Positions 8,257 through 16,157 are shown, counted from the stretch's first letter. The stretch: 64,000 bases of DNA from Larkinella rosea (GCF_003858635.1 NZ_RQJO01000009.1:124001-188000); one strand, 5' to 3'. Made by a program: numbers and translations. Notes: generated from the sequence alone by a model not told the origin.

Positions 8257-9285
8257 ATGAAAAAACTAACTTTTGCCTTCTGCCTGCTGGCGTTTGGTGC
8301 GATGGCTCAGAAGCAGTCCGTTCAGTTGATCAACAATACCGCGCAGAAACGCGTGGATGTGACAATCGACGGAAAACCGTTTACTTCCTACATTTATCCG
8401 GGGCCGGATGTGCTGAAAAAACCGGTGCTGTACCCCATCCGGACGGCGGGTGGAAATTTCATTACCCGTGGCTGGCCGATGGATCCCCGGCCGGGTGAAC
8501 GCGTCGATCACCCGCACCACGTCGGCATGTGGCTGAATTACGGCGACGTAAACGGCCACGATTTCTGGAATAATTCCAACGATGTCAAAGGCCACGGCGG
8601 CCCGTTTGGTACGATCGTTCACACCGCCATCAAGTCTCTGAAAAGTGGGAAAGACGTGGGCGAACTGGTCGTTACGGCTGATTGGCTGGATAAAGACGGC
8701 AAACCGATGTTGCAGGAAACAACCACGTTTGTTTTTCGGGGGACGGCTAAAGACCGCACCATCGACCGGACTACAACGTTGAAAGCGCTGGACAAAGACG
8801 TGACGTTCAAGGACAACAAAGAAGGCATGGTCGCCATTCGGCTGGCTCGCCAGCTGGAACATCCGTCCAACAAACCGGAGGTATTCACGGATGCCAGCGG
8901 AGTGGCTACCAAAGTGTCGCAAATGGACAATACGGGCGTTACCGGTAAATACAAAAGCAGCGAAGGCATTGAAGGCGAAAAAGTGTGGGGCACCCGCGCC
9001 AAATGGATGAACCTGACGGGCGTCATCAACGGCGAGACCGTTTCGGTGGCGCTTATCGATAACCCGAAAAACATTGGTTACCCAACCTACTGGCACTCGC
9101 GGGGGTATGGGTTGTATGCCGCCAATCCATTGGCACCCAGCATCATGAGCGAAGGCAAAGACAAACCGATGAACTACGTGCTGCCTGCCGGGAAATCCGT
9201 CACGTTCAAATACGAGGTATTGATTACATCAGGTGCCGTTTCCGATGAGGTACTAAGCCAGAAAGTCAATCAGCTAGCCAATTAA
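8257..9285 (+). CDS. DUF6807 (PmoA-like) family exported protein
   Basis: Exported beta-sandwich protein of the DUF6807 family (annotated PmoA family in many genomes, with no link to methane oxidation). The signal peptide is MKKLTFAFCLLAFGAMAQ. Family signatures are YIYPGPDVLKKPVLYPI, a His-rich DHPHHVGMWLNYGDVNG, and a Trp/Gly-rich C-terminal part with GYPTYWHSRGYGLYAANPL. The His cluster suggests a metal or sugar site, but no reaction is firmly known for this subgroup. 342 residues. In Bacteroidota these genes recur next to DUF1080 and Gfo/Idh/MocA genes, so a role in the same glycoside pathway is likely. Confidence 0.88.
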   Translation: MKKLTFAFCLLAFGAMAQKQSVQLINNTAQKRVDVTIDGKPFTSYIYPGPDVLKKPVLYPIRTAGGNFITRGWPMDPRPGERVDHPHHVGMWLNYGDVNGHDFWNNSNDVKGHGGPFGTIVHTAIKSLKSGKDVGELVVTADWLDKDGKPMLQETTTFVFRGTAKDRTIDRTTTLKALDKDVTFKDNKEGMVAIRLARQLEHPSNKPEVFTDASGVATKVSQMDNTGVTGKYKSSEGIEGEKVWGTRAKWMNLTGVINGETVSVALIDNPKNIGYPTYWHSRGYGLYAANPLAPSIMSEGKDKPMNYVLPAGKSVTFKYEVLITSGAVSDEVLSQKVNQLAN

Positions 9286-9437
9286 ACCACTAAAACGGTA
9301 ACGAGGCATAGTAATTGCCTGCGCCCTTTTTGTGTAACCAATTTGGCTCGCTATAAATACACTTGATTGGTGTTAGTTTGGCACTGGTTACTCCTTAAAC
9401 CGTATACTAATCGAGTTGTTGCTAAAAGTCACTTCTT

Positions 9438-9469
9438 GCCATCTGCTCCGTCAGATGGCTTTTTTTTTG
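9438..9469 (+). terminator. Intrinsic terminator downstream of DUF6807 gene
   Basis: A perfect 8-bp stem (gccatctg pairing with cagatggc, 9438-9445 and 9452-9459) and a 6-base loop, followed by an uninterrupted run of about ten T. This is a textbook rho-independent terminator in the + direction, about 150 bases after the DUF6807 stop and before the next gene. Confidence 0.88.
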
Positions 9470-9518
9470 ACTATTGTCTGTGTGAGAATAACCCAAATCA
9501 CATTATAAGACAATCAGA

Positions 9519-9950
9519 ATGGAATCATTACAACAACTGCTTGACTCGTACATGAATACGTACCGAGCCATTATGTGGCGAATGAAAGACGGAAACGTAG
9601 ACAGCCGGGGTTTGAGCGAAACCGTCCGTTTAACCGAAAACACCATTCGTCTGCGCCGTCAGAAGCCGGAGCTTTGGCGGGTCAGCGAAGTTCGGTTACT
9701 GGCGGAGTACTTTGGTTTGCCCGAAAATACCTGCGTCCGGCTGGAAAAACAGCTCGTACCTTTTATGAAAAAGGCCCTGCAAATGCCTCCCGCCAAACGT
9801 CGACGCCTGGAGCAGGCGACTCAGTTGCGGTTGCGTCGAATGTCGGCCAACAAGAGCATGGACTGGCCGGTTGAGGATATCGAAAAGTTGAGAAAAGGGT
9901 TACAACTCTTTGAGTCCGACGAGCGCACCGGAATGGTTCCTGGTTTTTAA
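9519..9950 (+). CDS. Small basic protein of unknown function, possible helix-turn-helix
   Basis: 143-residue protein I do not recognise. It is rich in Arg and Leu. The middle part, LSETVRLTENTIRLRRQKP followed by VSEVRLLAEYFGLPENTC, reads like two helices of an XRE-type helix-turn-helix (a 'choose locus, then recognise' pattern with LAEYFGLP), which would suit a DNA-binding or phage-repressor-like role, but this is weak. The C-terminal part is a charged helix (PPAKRRRLEQATQLRLRRM). No signal peptide or membrane segment. It converges with another unknown gene 12 bases away. An internal ATG at 9552 is an alternative start. Confidence 0.65.
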   Translation: MESLQQLLDSYMNTYRAIMWRMKDGNVDSRGLSETVRLTENTIRLRRQKPELWRVSEVRLLAEYFGLPENTCVRLEKQLVPFMKKALQMPPAKRRRLEQATQLRLRRMSANKSMDWPVEDIEKLRKGLQLFESDERTGMVPGF

Positions 9951-9962
9951 CGCAGGTTGCCG

Positions 9963-10364
9963 CTAGTTCAGGTACAAACCGGAGGGTGCTTTATAGGAAA
10001 TCCGGTTTCGTTTCACGTTGATCCACAGGCGAAAATCCGGGCTATTGAGTCCCATTTTACCCAATTCATCGTCGATTTGCCGAAGCAGAAAATTCAGCTG
10101 ATGAATCATCAGCCACTGTCGCCTGACCTGTTGTTTCAATTGGGAAGGGGATTTGATGGCTGATGTTTCGTCCATCAGCCGCCGAACCGTAGCGCGCAAA
10201 TGGTATTGGATAACGACCAGACGCCCAGCCAGGGCATGATCAGACGGATGTTTTTCCAGAAATGAAATGCCATCGGTCAGAAGCTGGTTACGGCCCTGTA
10301 GGTGATGAGTCACGGTGATCCAGGCCTGATCAGCTTTGATCGACTCGTAGGACACGGTTTTCAT
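9963..10364 (-). CDS. Hypothetical helical protein
   Basis: 133-residue soluble protein without signal peptide or recognisable domain. It looks largely alpha-helical, with basic helices (HLRATVRRLMDETSAIKS, LKQQVRRQWLMIHQLNFLL) and a short C-terminal strand-like tail. A match to the Bacteroidota -7 box TAnnTTTG (10403-10410, reverse strand) lies about 38 bases upstream of the ATG, which supports it being a real, independently transcribed gene. It converges with the preceding unknown gene. Confidence 0.6.
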   Translation of the reverse strand: MKTVSYESIKADQAWITVTHHLQGRNQLLTDGISFLEKHPSDHALAGRLVVIQYHLRATVRRLMDETSAIKSPSQLKQQVRRQWLMIHQLNFLLRQIDDELGKMGLNSPDFRLWINVKRNRISYKAPSGLYLN

Positions 10365-10402
10365 AATAGTAGGTTATTTTCAAGTTTTCGGTACGGTTAT
10401 CC

Positions 10403-10410
10403 CAAAAATA
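10403..10410 (-). promoter_or_regulatory. Promoter -7 box for hypothetical gene 9963-10364
   Basis: Reverse-strand TATTTTTG matches the Bacteroidota -7 consensus TAnnTTTG exactly, 38 bases before the start codon. No clear TTTG box is present at the -33 position, so the call rests on one element. Confidence 0.45.
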
Positions 10411-10550
10411 GTAAAATAATCCAAATAAGCTACAGGTATTTATTGCTAAGTAAAGAATTTTAGTTGGTGGTAATTTGAGGGTGGAACAACTGCTTTCTTT
10501 TCGCTGAATTTGTGGATATTTGTCAATTCCTACACTTTCTTCGAATCTTT

Positions 10551-11243
10551 ATGAATTCTGCCATTCGGGCGCTTATCGTCTGCACCAACCATACGGAATA
10601 CAAAACCAAATCGGAAAAAACCGGACTGTGGTTAAGCGAGGCTACGCACTTTTATGATGAATTATCAGACAATGAATTGCCGTATGACATCGTCAGTCCG
10701 AAAGGAGGGAAGGTACCGATCGACGAGCGTAGCTTGAAACGGAAAGACAACACGAACGATAAATGGTACCACAATCCGGAGTTTAGGGCGAAACTGGAGA
10801 ACTCGCTCAAACCGGAGGAAATAACCCCGTCCGATTACCAGTTAATCTACTTCACCGGCGGGCACGGAACGATGTGGGATTTCCCGGATAATGAACGACT
10901 GCAGGCAATAACCCGACAGATATACGAAAGCGGTGGAATGGTTGCTGCGGTTTGTCACGGCGTAGGCGGTTTGTTGAAAACCAGGCTTTCAGACGGTAGC
11001 CTGCTGATTGAAAACCGGCAGATAACGGGCTTCGCCAACATCGAAGAAAAGCTCCTCGGATTAACGGACGAAGTGCCTTTTTTGCTGGAAGATGAACTTC
11101 GGAAACAAAAAGCGGTGTATCGGAAAAGTATCATTCCATTTCTCCCGTTTATTGAGGTGGACGAACGGCTGGTGACGGGGCAAAATCCGTTATCGGCCCG
11201 GAAGGTCGGCAAAAAAGTGATGGAAGAAATGTTTGAGAAATAG
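10551..11243 (+). CDS. DJ-1/PfpI family protein (Hsp31-like class I glutamine amidotransferase fold)
   Basis: Soluble alpha/beta protein of the DJ-1/PfpI superfamily, whose Hsp31-like members act as glyoxalases, deglycases or chaperones. The nucleophile elbow is AAVCHGVGGLL, with the conserved Cys followed by His; the family's FTGGHGTMWDFPDN motif precedes it, and the C-terminal segment ITGFANIEE and VTGQNPLSA complete the Hsp31-type pattern. The ATG at 10551 gives 230 residues; an upstream GTG at 10512 in the same frame adds 13 residues with no family support. It ends one base from the stop codon of the convergent CpsB-like gene, with no visible terminator between them. Confidence 0.88.
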   Translation: MNSAIRALIVCTNHTEYKTKSEKTGLWLSEATHFYDELSDNELPYDIVSPKGGKVPIDERSLKRKDNTNDKWYHNPEFRAKLENSLKPEEITPSDYQLIYFTGGHGTMWDFPDNERLQAITRQIYESGGMVAAVCHGVGGLLKTRLSDGSLLIENRQITGFANIEEKLLGLTDEVPFLLEDELRKQKAVYRKSIIPFLPFIEVDERLVTGQNPLSARKVGKKVMEEMFEK

Positions 11244-11244
11244 A

Positions 11245-12015
11245 CTAAATCAGTGTATTATTTAACAAACCTCCGTCAATAACCTTCTGATAATAGGGAA
11301 GTTTTCGGGCCTGCTTGATGGCGGGCAACTGCGTTTCGTGGTAAATATCCGTTCCGACAAACGAAACCAGCCGCTGATCGATCATCCATTCGGCCAGATT
11401 GCGGGCTTCCCGAGACGGTTGACCGGATAAGGAAAGCAAGTTCAGCTGGAACTTAACCCCTTGGTAATGAAGATCACGAAGGGCTTCCGGATTTTTTTGC
11501 AGGTAAATATATTGCTCCGGGTGGGCCATAACCGGCACCAGATTGCGCTCCTGCAGTGCCGTAATCACTTTATCCAGTTCAAATGGTCGCTTTACCAGAC
11601 TTGTGTCAAACAGCAGATACTTCTCCGTAGTACCCTGCCCGAAGGTTAGTAATTCGGTTTTGGAATATAAAATTCGCAGCAGATTGATGTCAACAAAATA
11701 TTCGGCGGCTACGTCGATGTCGATATTGATCTTCAATTTCTGCAATTCGTACTTCAACAACGTAGCGGCTGCAAATATGCTATCATGGGTGTTTTGATAG
11801 AAACCATCCATGATGTGGAGGGTGGCAATTACCTTTCGAAATCCCAGCGCCGAAAGCTCACGAAGAAGACTAATGCTGTGTTCGACCGAATCGGCTCCGT
11901 CCTGACTGCCGGGTAGCAATTGGGCATGAACGTCGACACGCAACTCGGAAGCCGCAGCCGGTGAATCGGACTTAGCGGTTTTGGTGCGGGAACGTGTCAG
12001 AAAACCGAAATGCAT
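11245..12015 (-). CDS. CpsB/YwqE-like PHP-domain protein with altered metal ligands
   Basis: Relative of CpsB/YwqE manganese-dependent tyrosine phosphatases, which regulate capsule or exopolysaccharide export by dephosphorylating BY-kinases. The PHP order is visible: DVHAQLLPGSQDGADS near residue 30, ATLHIMDGFY at 67, AAEYFVD at 105, VMAHPEQY at 165 and VGTDIYHE at 223. Compared with the family pattern (HxH, TPH, HPER, GSDxH) three expected residues are changed: second His of HxH to Gln32, Arg to Gln168, and the last-motif His to Tyr225. His30, His67, Glu105, His165 and Asp223 remain. It may bind fewer metals or be a pseudoenzyme. rmlC lies upstream on the same strand, consistent with surface polysaccharide. 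Confidence 0.85.
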   Translation of the reverse strand: MHFGFLTRSRTKTAKSDSPAAASELRVDVHAQLLPGSQDGADSVEHSISLLRELSALGFRKVIATLHIMDGFYQNTHDSIFAAATLLKYELQKLKINIDIDVAAEYFVDINLLRILYSKTELLTFGQGTTEKYLLFDTSLVKRPFELDKVITALQERNLVPVMAHPEQYIYLQKNPEALRDLHYQGVKFQLNLLSLSGQPSREARNLAEWMIDQRLVSFVGTDIYHETQLPAIKQARKLPYYQKVIDGGLLNNTLI

Positions 12016-12062
12016 TGTTCTGTTTAACGAAAGATGTTACGGAGGTTGAGCCGGGCTAAAAA

Positions 12063-12117
12063 GTTTGGCACGGCATCGTGGATATCTCTGTTTAATGGAC
12101 ATGAATCGTGCCAAAAC
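12063..12117. promoter_or_regulatory. Inverted repeat upstream of CpsB-like gene
   Basis: Arms tttggcacg and cgtgccaaa (9 bp perfect, about 12 with one bulge; 12063-12072 and 12107-12117) flank a 34-base spacer in the 5' region of the CpsB-like gene. It could be an operator pair or a leader hairpin; no promoter box is clear beside it. Confidence 0.3.
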
Positions 12118-12154
12118 TACTCTTGTGGGATGTAACTTCTCCGGAACAAGGCAC

Positions 12155-12182
12155 AAAAAAACCGCTTTCGAAAGCGGTTTTT
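12155..12182 (-). terminator. Bidirectional terminator-like hairpin after rmlC
   Basis: A perfect palindrome with core accgctttcgaaagcggt flanked by A-runs on one side and T-runs on the other, so it can stop transcription in both directions. It lies about 30 bases past the rmlC stop codon. Confidence 0.8.
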
Positions 12183-12213
12183 GAAAAAATTTATCAGACG
12201 GCTGAATCCAGAC

Positions 12214-12750
12214 TTATTGCGGATACAGTTCGCGAAACCGGGATAACTGCTGATCTTTATCAGACACGGTTGGATTGTCGACACCCCAGTTGATATTCAG
12301 ATCCGGATCATTCCAGATAATGCCTGACTCGCACGACTTATTGTAGACGTTGGTGCATTTGTAACTAAAAATACTGTCTTCCAGGGCTACAAAACCGTGG
12401 GCAAATCCTTCCGGAATGTACGCCATGTTACTCAGCTCGGAGTCGAGAATAAAGGATTCATATTTTCCGAATGTCGGCGAGCCGACGCGCAGGTCTACGG
12501 CAATGTCCAGCACTTTTCCGGTAATGACCCGAACCAGCTTTCCCTGGGCAAAGGGGGCGTTCTGGAAATGCAGTCCGCGCAAAACGCCTTTTGTTGAAAA
12601 CGACTGATTATCCTGCACAAAATGAGCGGGCAATCCCAATCCCTGAAAAACCGGTTGATTGTATGTCTCCAGAAAACTTCCCCGGGAGTCTTTAAATGTC
12701 TGAGGGCGTAGTTCGATCAGCCCTTCGATCGACGTTTTGATAACCTGCAT
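12214..12750 (-). CDS. rmlC: dTDP-4-dehydrorhamnose 3,5-epimerase
   Basis: Cytoplasmic cupin enzyme that epimerises C3 and C5 of dTDP-4-keto-6-deoxyglucose on the way to dTDP-L-rhamnose for surface polysaccharides. Family features are DSRGSFLETYN near residue 21, the catalytic-His region VLRGLHFQ (His61), DIAVDLRVGSPTFGKY, and IPEGFAHGFVAL. 178 residues, normal length. The ATG at 12750 begins MQVIKTSIEG as in other RmlC proteins; the longer frame from 12789 is rejected because a promoter -7 box at 12797-12804 would place the transcript start right there. The rest of the rhamnose genes (rmlA, B, D) are not in the window. Diverges from pyrF. Confidence 0.94.
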   Translation of the reverse strand: MQVIKTSIEGLIELRPQTFKDSRGSFLETYNQPVFQGLGLPAHFVQDNQSFSTKGVLRGLHFQNAPFAQGKLVRVITGKVLDIAVDLRVGSPTFGKYESFILDSELSNMAYIPEGFAHGFVALEDSIFSYKCTNVYNKSCESGIIWNDPDLNINWGVDNPTVSDKDQQLSRFRELYPQ

Positions 12751-12796
12751 GAAATACGTAGTGGCCTGATAAACCGGTTTGTCCGGCATCAGCGGA

Positions 12797-12804
12797 CAAA
12801 TTTA
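12797..12804 (-). promoter_or_regulatory. Promoter -7 box for rmlC
   Basis: Reverse-strand TAAATTTG matches TAnnTTTG. The predicted transcript start near 12790 leaves about 40 bases of leader before the ATG at 12750. The same bases (12801-12804) serve as the -33 region of the pyrF promoter on the other strand. Confidence 0.55.
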
Positions 12805-12833
12805 GGAAACTCTATCTACTTCCAGTAATTTTG
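12801..12833 (+). promoter_or_regulatory. Promoter for pyrF
   Basis: TTTA at 12801-12804 and TAATTTTG (matching TAnnTTTG) at 12826-12833 are separated by 21 bases, as in Bacteroidota housekeeping promoters. The start codon follows about 55 bases downstream. Confidence 0.6.
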
Positions 12834-12888
12834 GGGCGCACCTTTTTAAGGAATCCCAAGTAATTTAACATTCGAAGACGAGGAAGCA

Positions 12889-13701
12889 ATGACGGCTAAG
12901 GAGTTGTACCATACTATTTTAAGTAAAAAATCCTATTTGTGTGTGGGCCTGGATACCGATATTCGTCGAATACCGGCGCATCTCCGGGCTGAGCCGGATC
13001 CGGTGGCGGCTTTTAACCGCCAAATCATCGAAGCCACTGCGGAATATGCTGTAGCCTATAAACCCAACATTGCCTTTTACGAAGCGCAGGGGCCGCGCGG
13101 CTGGGAAAGTCTGCAACGAACGCTGGAGTACATTCCTAAAAATTGCTTTACCATTGCCGATGCCAAGCGGGGCGATATTGGCAACACCTCCGGCTTATAC
13201 GCCCGTACGTTTTTTGATCCGGCTTCGTCCGGTCTGGAGTTCGATTCGGTAACCGTAGCGCCTTACATGGGCCGGGACTCCGTCGAGCCTTTTCTCGAAT
13301 TTGCGGATAAGTGGGTGATTTTGCTGGCCCTGACTTCCAACGCCGGAAGCTCCGACTTCCAGCAGTTGCCGGTTTCGGACGAAAAGCTCTACGAAAAAGT
13401 GATCCGTACATCGCAGACCTGGGCGGGGGCCGACCGGATGATGTACGTGGTGGGCGCCACCCGCGCCGACGAACTGGCCCACATCCGGACGATTATTCCC
13501 GATCATTTTCTGCTGGTCCCGGGCGTGGGCGCGCAGGGCGGCAGCCTGGCCGAAGTTTCGCGCTACGGGTTGAATAGCCAATGCGGTTTGCTGGTCAACG
13601 CATCGCGCAGCATCCTGTATGCCTCCGGCAACACCGATTTTGCCCTGCGAGCCGCCGACGAAGCCCGAACCTTGCAACAGGAAATGGCGAGCTTTCTTTG
13701 A
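12889..13701 (+). CDS. pyrF: Orotidine 5'-phosphate decarboxylase (type 2, long form)
   Basis: Last enzyme of UMP biosynthesis, decarboxylating OMP to UMP in the cytosol. The TIM-barrel motifs are clear: [12 protein letters not shown] near residue 20, [15 protein letters not shown], the catalytic Lys-Asp block [15 protein letters not shown], and [12 protein letters not shown] at the phosphate-binding end. 270 residues is the size of the longer PyrF subfamily found in Bacteroidota and Actinobacteria rather than the 230-residue E. coli type. It has its own promoter 55 bases upstream, divergent from rmlC. Downstream an imperfect inverted repeat fills the gap to a DUF2851 gene. Confidence 0.96.
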   Translation: MTAKELYHTILSKKSYLCVGLDTDIRRIPAHLRAEPDPVAAFNRQIIEATAEYAVAYKPNIAFYEAQGPRGWESLQRTLEYIPKNCFTIADAKRGDIGNTSGLYARTFFDPASSGLEFDSVTVAPYMGRDSVEPFLEFADKWVILLALTSNAGSSDFQQLPVSDEKLYEKVIRTSQTWAGADRMMYVVGATRADELAHIRTIIPDHFLLVPGVGAQGGSLAEVSRYGLNSQCGLLVNASRSILYASGNTDFALRAADEARTLQQEMASFL

Positions 13702-13801
13702 ATGATGCGTGATGAATTAAGAGTTAAGGATGAAGAAGTAGATGGGAAGTGTGACTTTTTCCTGCTTTTCACTTCTAATTCATAACTCATCATTCATCAC
13801 T
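13702..13801. repeat. Decayed long inverted repeat (element d)
   Basis: The 100 bases between the pyrF stop and the DUF2851 start form an imperfect palindrome: the left part (repeats of tgatg and gaattaagag) reads roughly as the reverse complement of the right part (ttcacttctaattcataa, then catcattcatca), at about 70 percent by eye. Like elements a-c and e it starts directly after a stop codon and ends a few bases before the next start. It looks like an older copy of the same architecture. Confidence 0.6.
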
Positions 13802-13808
13802 CCCCGAG

Positions 13809-15086
13809 GTGTCCGAAGATTTTATTTATTTCCTCTGGCAGTTTCAATATTTCCGGACGACCGATTTGCGGACGGTGGAAGGAGAAGCCGTTCGGGTGAT
13901 TCATCCGGGATTTCGAAATCCTGATGCCGGGCCGGATTTTACGCAGGCCCGGCTGTTTATTGGGGAGGTCGAATGGGCGGGAACGGTTGAAGCGCACGTT
14001 CGGGCTGCCGACTGGCTGGTTCATCGCCACCAGTATGACCGGGCTTATGACAATGTCATTCTGCATATTGTCTGGGATAAGGACCCGGTTTTCCTGCAAC
14101 GATCCGACGGTACGGTTATTCCCACGTTGTGTCTGAGTGAATGGGCCGATGTGACGTTATTGCAACGGTATCAGACTCTTCTGGCCGAGTCGGGCGTGAT
14201 ACCTTGTGCGGGCCGGATCACAACCGTAGAACCAGTGCGCCTGACGGCCATGTTCGATACGGTTTTGCTGAAACGCCTGGAACGAAAAGCCGCCGGGGTG
14301 AAGGTGCTGTACCATCGTGTTGATCAGGATTGGGAAGAAACCACTTATCAACTGCTGGCGGCTGCGTTTGGGTTTCAGGTCAATACCGAACCGTTCGCCC
14401 AGCTGAGCCGTCAGGTGCCGTTGAAGATATTGCTGAAACACCGGGACAATCCCATGCAACTGGAAGCGATGTTGTTCGGAACGGCGGGGCTGCTGAACAG
14501 CGAAAAACCGGATGAGTACGAAGCGGTTTTGCAGCGAGAATATCAGTTTCTGGCGGCAAAATACCAACTTTTGACCCGAAAGCTGCCCGCTTATTCCTGG
14601 AAATGGTCGAAGCTTCGTCCGGCAAATTTCCCGACACTCCGGTTGGCTCAGCTTGTCAAACTCCTTGCATCGACGGGTAGCCTGTTTTCGTATCTGATCG
14701 AAACCAGCAACAGTGCGGTTTTACTAAAACAGTTGCAGGTAACGCCTTCGGCCTATTGGCAATCGCATTACCGGTTTGGGAAGACTTCGGAAAAAGTATT
14801 GGCAACATTGGGTCAGACAGCGGCTGAAAACCTAATTGTCAACGCCATTGTTCCGTTACTGATGGCTTATTCGCACCACAAAGATTGGCCGGACTATCGG
14901 GAGCGGGCCGTCGGTTTACTGGAACAGTTACCGGCCGAAAATAATCGGATAACCCGAATCTGGCAGGGGTTGAACATTCCGGTTCGTACGGCTTTCGACT
15001 CGCAGGCTTCCATTGAACTATACAAGATGTATTGTCAATCGAAAAAGTGCCTGTCGTGTCAGATTGGGGTGAGCTTGTTAAAATAG
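13809..15086 (+). CDS. DUF2851 family protein
   Basis: Cytosolic protein of the Bacteroidota/Chlorobi DUF2851 family, function unknown. The N-terminus DFIYFLWQFQYFRTTDL, followed by VIHPGFRNPDAGPDFTQAR and GTVEAHVRAADWLVHRHQ, is the conserved core (an acidic, His-containing pattern that looks like an enzyme site). The C-terminus carries a Cys pair, KMYCQSKKCLSCQIG, that may bind metal. 425 residues, typical. Translation probably starts at GTG 13809, 7 bases after the end of inverted repeat d; no ATG is suitably placed. Confidence 0.85.
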   Translation: MSEDFIYFLWQFQYFRTTDLRTVEGEAVRVIHPGFRNPDAGPDFTQARLFIGEVEWAGTVEAHVRAADWLVHRHQYDRAYDNVILHIVWDKDPVFLQRSDGTVIPTLCLSEWADVTLLQRYQTLLAESGVIPCAGRITTVEPVRLTAMFDTVLLKRLERKAAGVKVLYHRVDQDWEETTYQLLAAAFGFQVNTEPFAQLSRQVPLKILLKHRDNPMQLEAMLFGTAGLLNSEKPDEYEAVLQREYQFLAAKYQLLTRKLPAYSWKWSKLRPANFPTLRLAQLVKLLASTGSLFSYLIETSNSAVLLKQLQVTPSAYWQSHYRFGKTSEKVLATLGQTAAENLIVNAIVPLLMAYSHHKDWPDYRERAVGLLEQLPAENNRITRIWQGLNIPVRTAFDSQASIELYKMYCQSKKCLSCQIGVSLLK

Positions 15087-15113
15087 AGGAGTGACCGGCG
15101 CCGGTCACTCCTC
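15086..15113. terminator. Bidirectional terminator between convergent genes
   Basis: A 28-base perfect palindrome (14-bp arms, core gtgaccggcgccggtcac) starts on the last base of the DUF2851 stop codon and precedes the convergent DUF892 gene. GC-rich but without a long T-run. Confidence 0.7.
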
Positions 15114-15114
15114 G

Positions 15115-15145
15115 TGTTAGATAGTCGTTTGTTAGATAGTCGTTA
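15115..15145. repeat. Short tandem direct repeat
   Basis: The 15-base unit beginning gttagatagtcgtt occurs twice in a row just before the DUF892 stop codon. The core tagtcgttt recurs in the hairpin at 53724-53752. Confidence 0.6.
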
Positions 15146-15748
15146 AAAAACGGGGTCGCGTACCTGATCCCGCAGGCTTTCGCGGTCGGTATCGTCGTCG
15201 CTGTCCGATTCCATTTTGGCGCGTTCGTTAATGAACGATTCCGCAATCTCGGTTAGCTTTTTGTCCGTATTTTTCTCTTCCTCCAGGCTTTCTTCAATTA
15301 GGCGGGCAGCTTCATGAAAGCCCAGGAGTCGGGCCAGTGAATGGAGTGAGCCGTAAGCTGCGATTTCGTGGTGTTCAACCTTTTGTCCGGCAATGATCAA
15401 ACCGGCATCCCGGGTTAACGAACCGGCGTCCGTGTCGGAAATAACCACTTCACCATCATCGATCAGGCCATCGACGGCATTGCAGGTTTTCTCGTCGGCT
15501 TCAACGCCCAAATGTTGAAAAATCTGCTCGACCCGCCGAATTTGATTCCCGGTTTCGGAAAGATGTTGCCGGAACGCATCGCGTACCACGTCGGTGGTTG
15601 CAGCCTCGGCCATGTCGGGCAGTGCTTCGGCAATTTGTTTTTCGGCATAGTAAATGCCTTTCAATTCGCTGATAAACAGCGCACGGAGGGAGGTGTCCGT
15701 TTCATTGGCGCCAAACAATTTGGCTAACTGATCGGTGAACGAAGCCAT
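15143..15748 (-). CDS. DUF892 / YciF-like ferritin-fold protein
   Basis: Ferritin-like four-helix protein of the YciE/YciF (DUF892) family, linked in other bacteria to general stress and with a diiron-type site. The signature ELKGIYYAEKQIAEALPDMA (residues about 29-48) and the later AGQKVEHHEIAAYGSLHSLAR and LIEESLEEEKNTDKKL contain the Glu and His residues expected for the diiron centre. The C-terminal 25 residues are very acidic (SDSDDDTDRES). 201 residues. Cytosolic, no signal. A near-consensus box (TA, three bases, TTTG) lies upstream, so it is likely monocistronic. Confidence 0.9.
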   Translation of the reverse strand: MASFTDQLAKLFGANETDTSLRALFISELKGIYYAEKQIAEALPDMAEAATTDVVRDAFRQHLSETGNQIRRVEQIFQHLGVEADEKTCNAVDGLIDDGEVVISDTDAGSLTRDAGLIIAGQKVEHHEIAAYGSLHSLARLLGFHEAARLIEESLEEEKNTDKKLTEIAESFINERAKMESDSDDDTDRESLRDQVRDPVF

Positions 15749-15917
15749 ACCGGTATCTGATTATTGGGTTAACTGAATGGTTTTGTAACCATCAGTGCCC
15801 AAATGTTATACCAGTTATTAAATGACTGATTGGTAATAGATTACAGTTAAATCGATGTGGATAAACAACCCCGATTCGGGAAGGTAGTTCCTCGGCACCT
15901 GAACGGTAAAAGGGGGA

Positions 15918-16121
15918 CTACGAGTTATTGATTAGGCTCACACCGGACCCCAAAAAGACCAGACCGACAATAAAAGGGGCCAGCGATTCCCATTTGTTGA
16001 TGCTCATGCCCAAAACCGGTTTGGCATCCGACAAAAAAGCCACGCAGGCAAACAACACGACGATGATGCCTAGAATGGTGAGTGTTGCGCCAAAAAAACG
16101 CCGAAAGTTATTCTTATCCAT
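15918..16121 (-). CDS. Small two-helix membrane protein
   Basis: 67-residue protein with two predicted membrane helices (TLTILGIIVVLFACVAFL and the C-terminal APFIVGLVFLGSGVSLI) joined by a short loop containing the motif INKWESL, and a positively charged start MDKNNFRRFF. Function unknown; similar tiny proteins are common in Cytophagales. It lies upstream of the CCA-adding enzyme's 3' end on the same strand, separated by about 35 bases. Confidence 0.7.
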   Translation of the reverse strand: MDKNNFRRFFGATLTILGIIVVLFACVAFLSDAKPVLGMSINKWESLAPFIVGLVFLGSGVSLINNS

Positions 16122-16157
16122 TGTGCAGTAAATGAAATGATAGGTGGTTTCGTGAAT

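Noticed and set aside
9367-9555. 62-codon frame before the 9519 gene
   Set aside because: It runs through the terminator at 9438-9469 and overlaps the next start in another frame.
15115-15145. CRISPR array
   Set aside because: Only two adjacent 15-base units with no spacers and no cas genes anywhere in the window.
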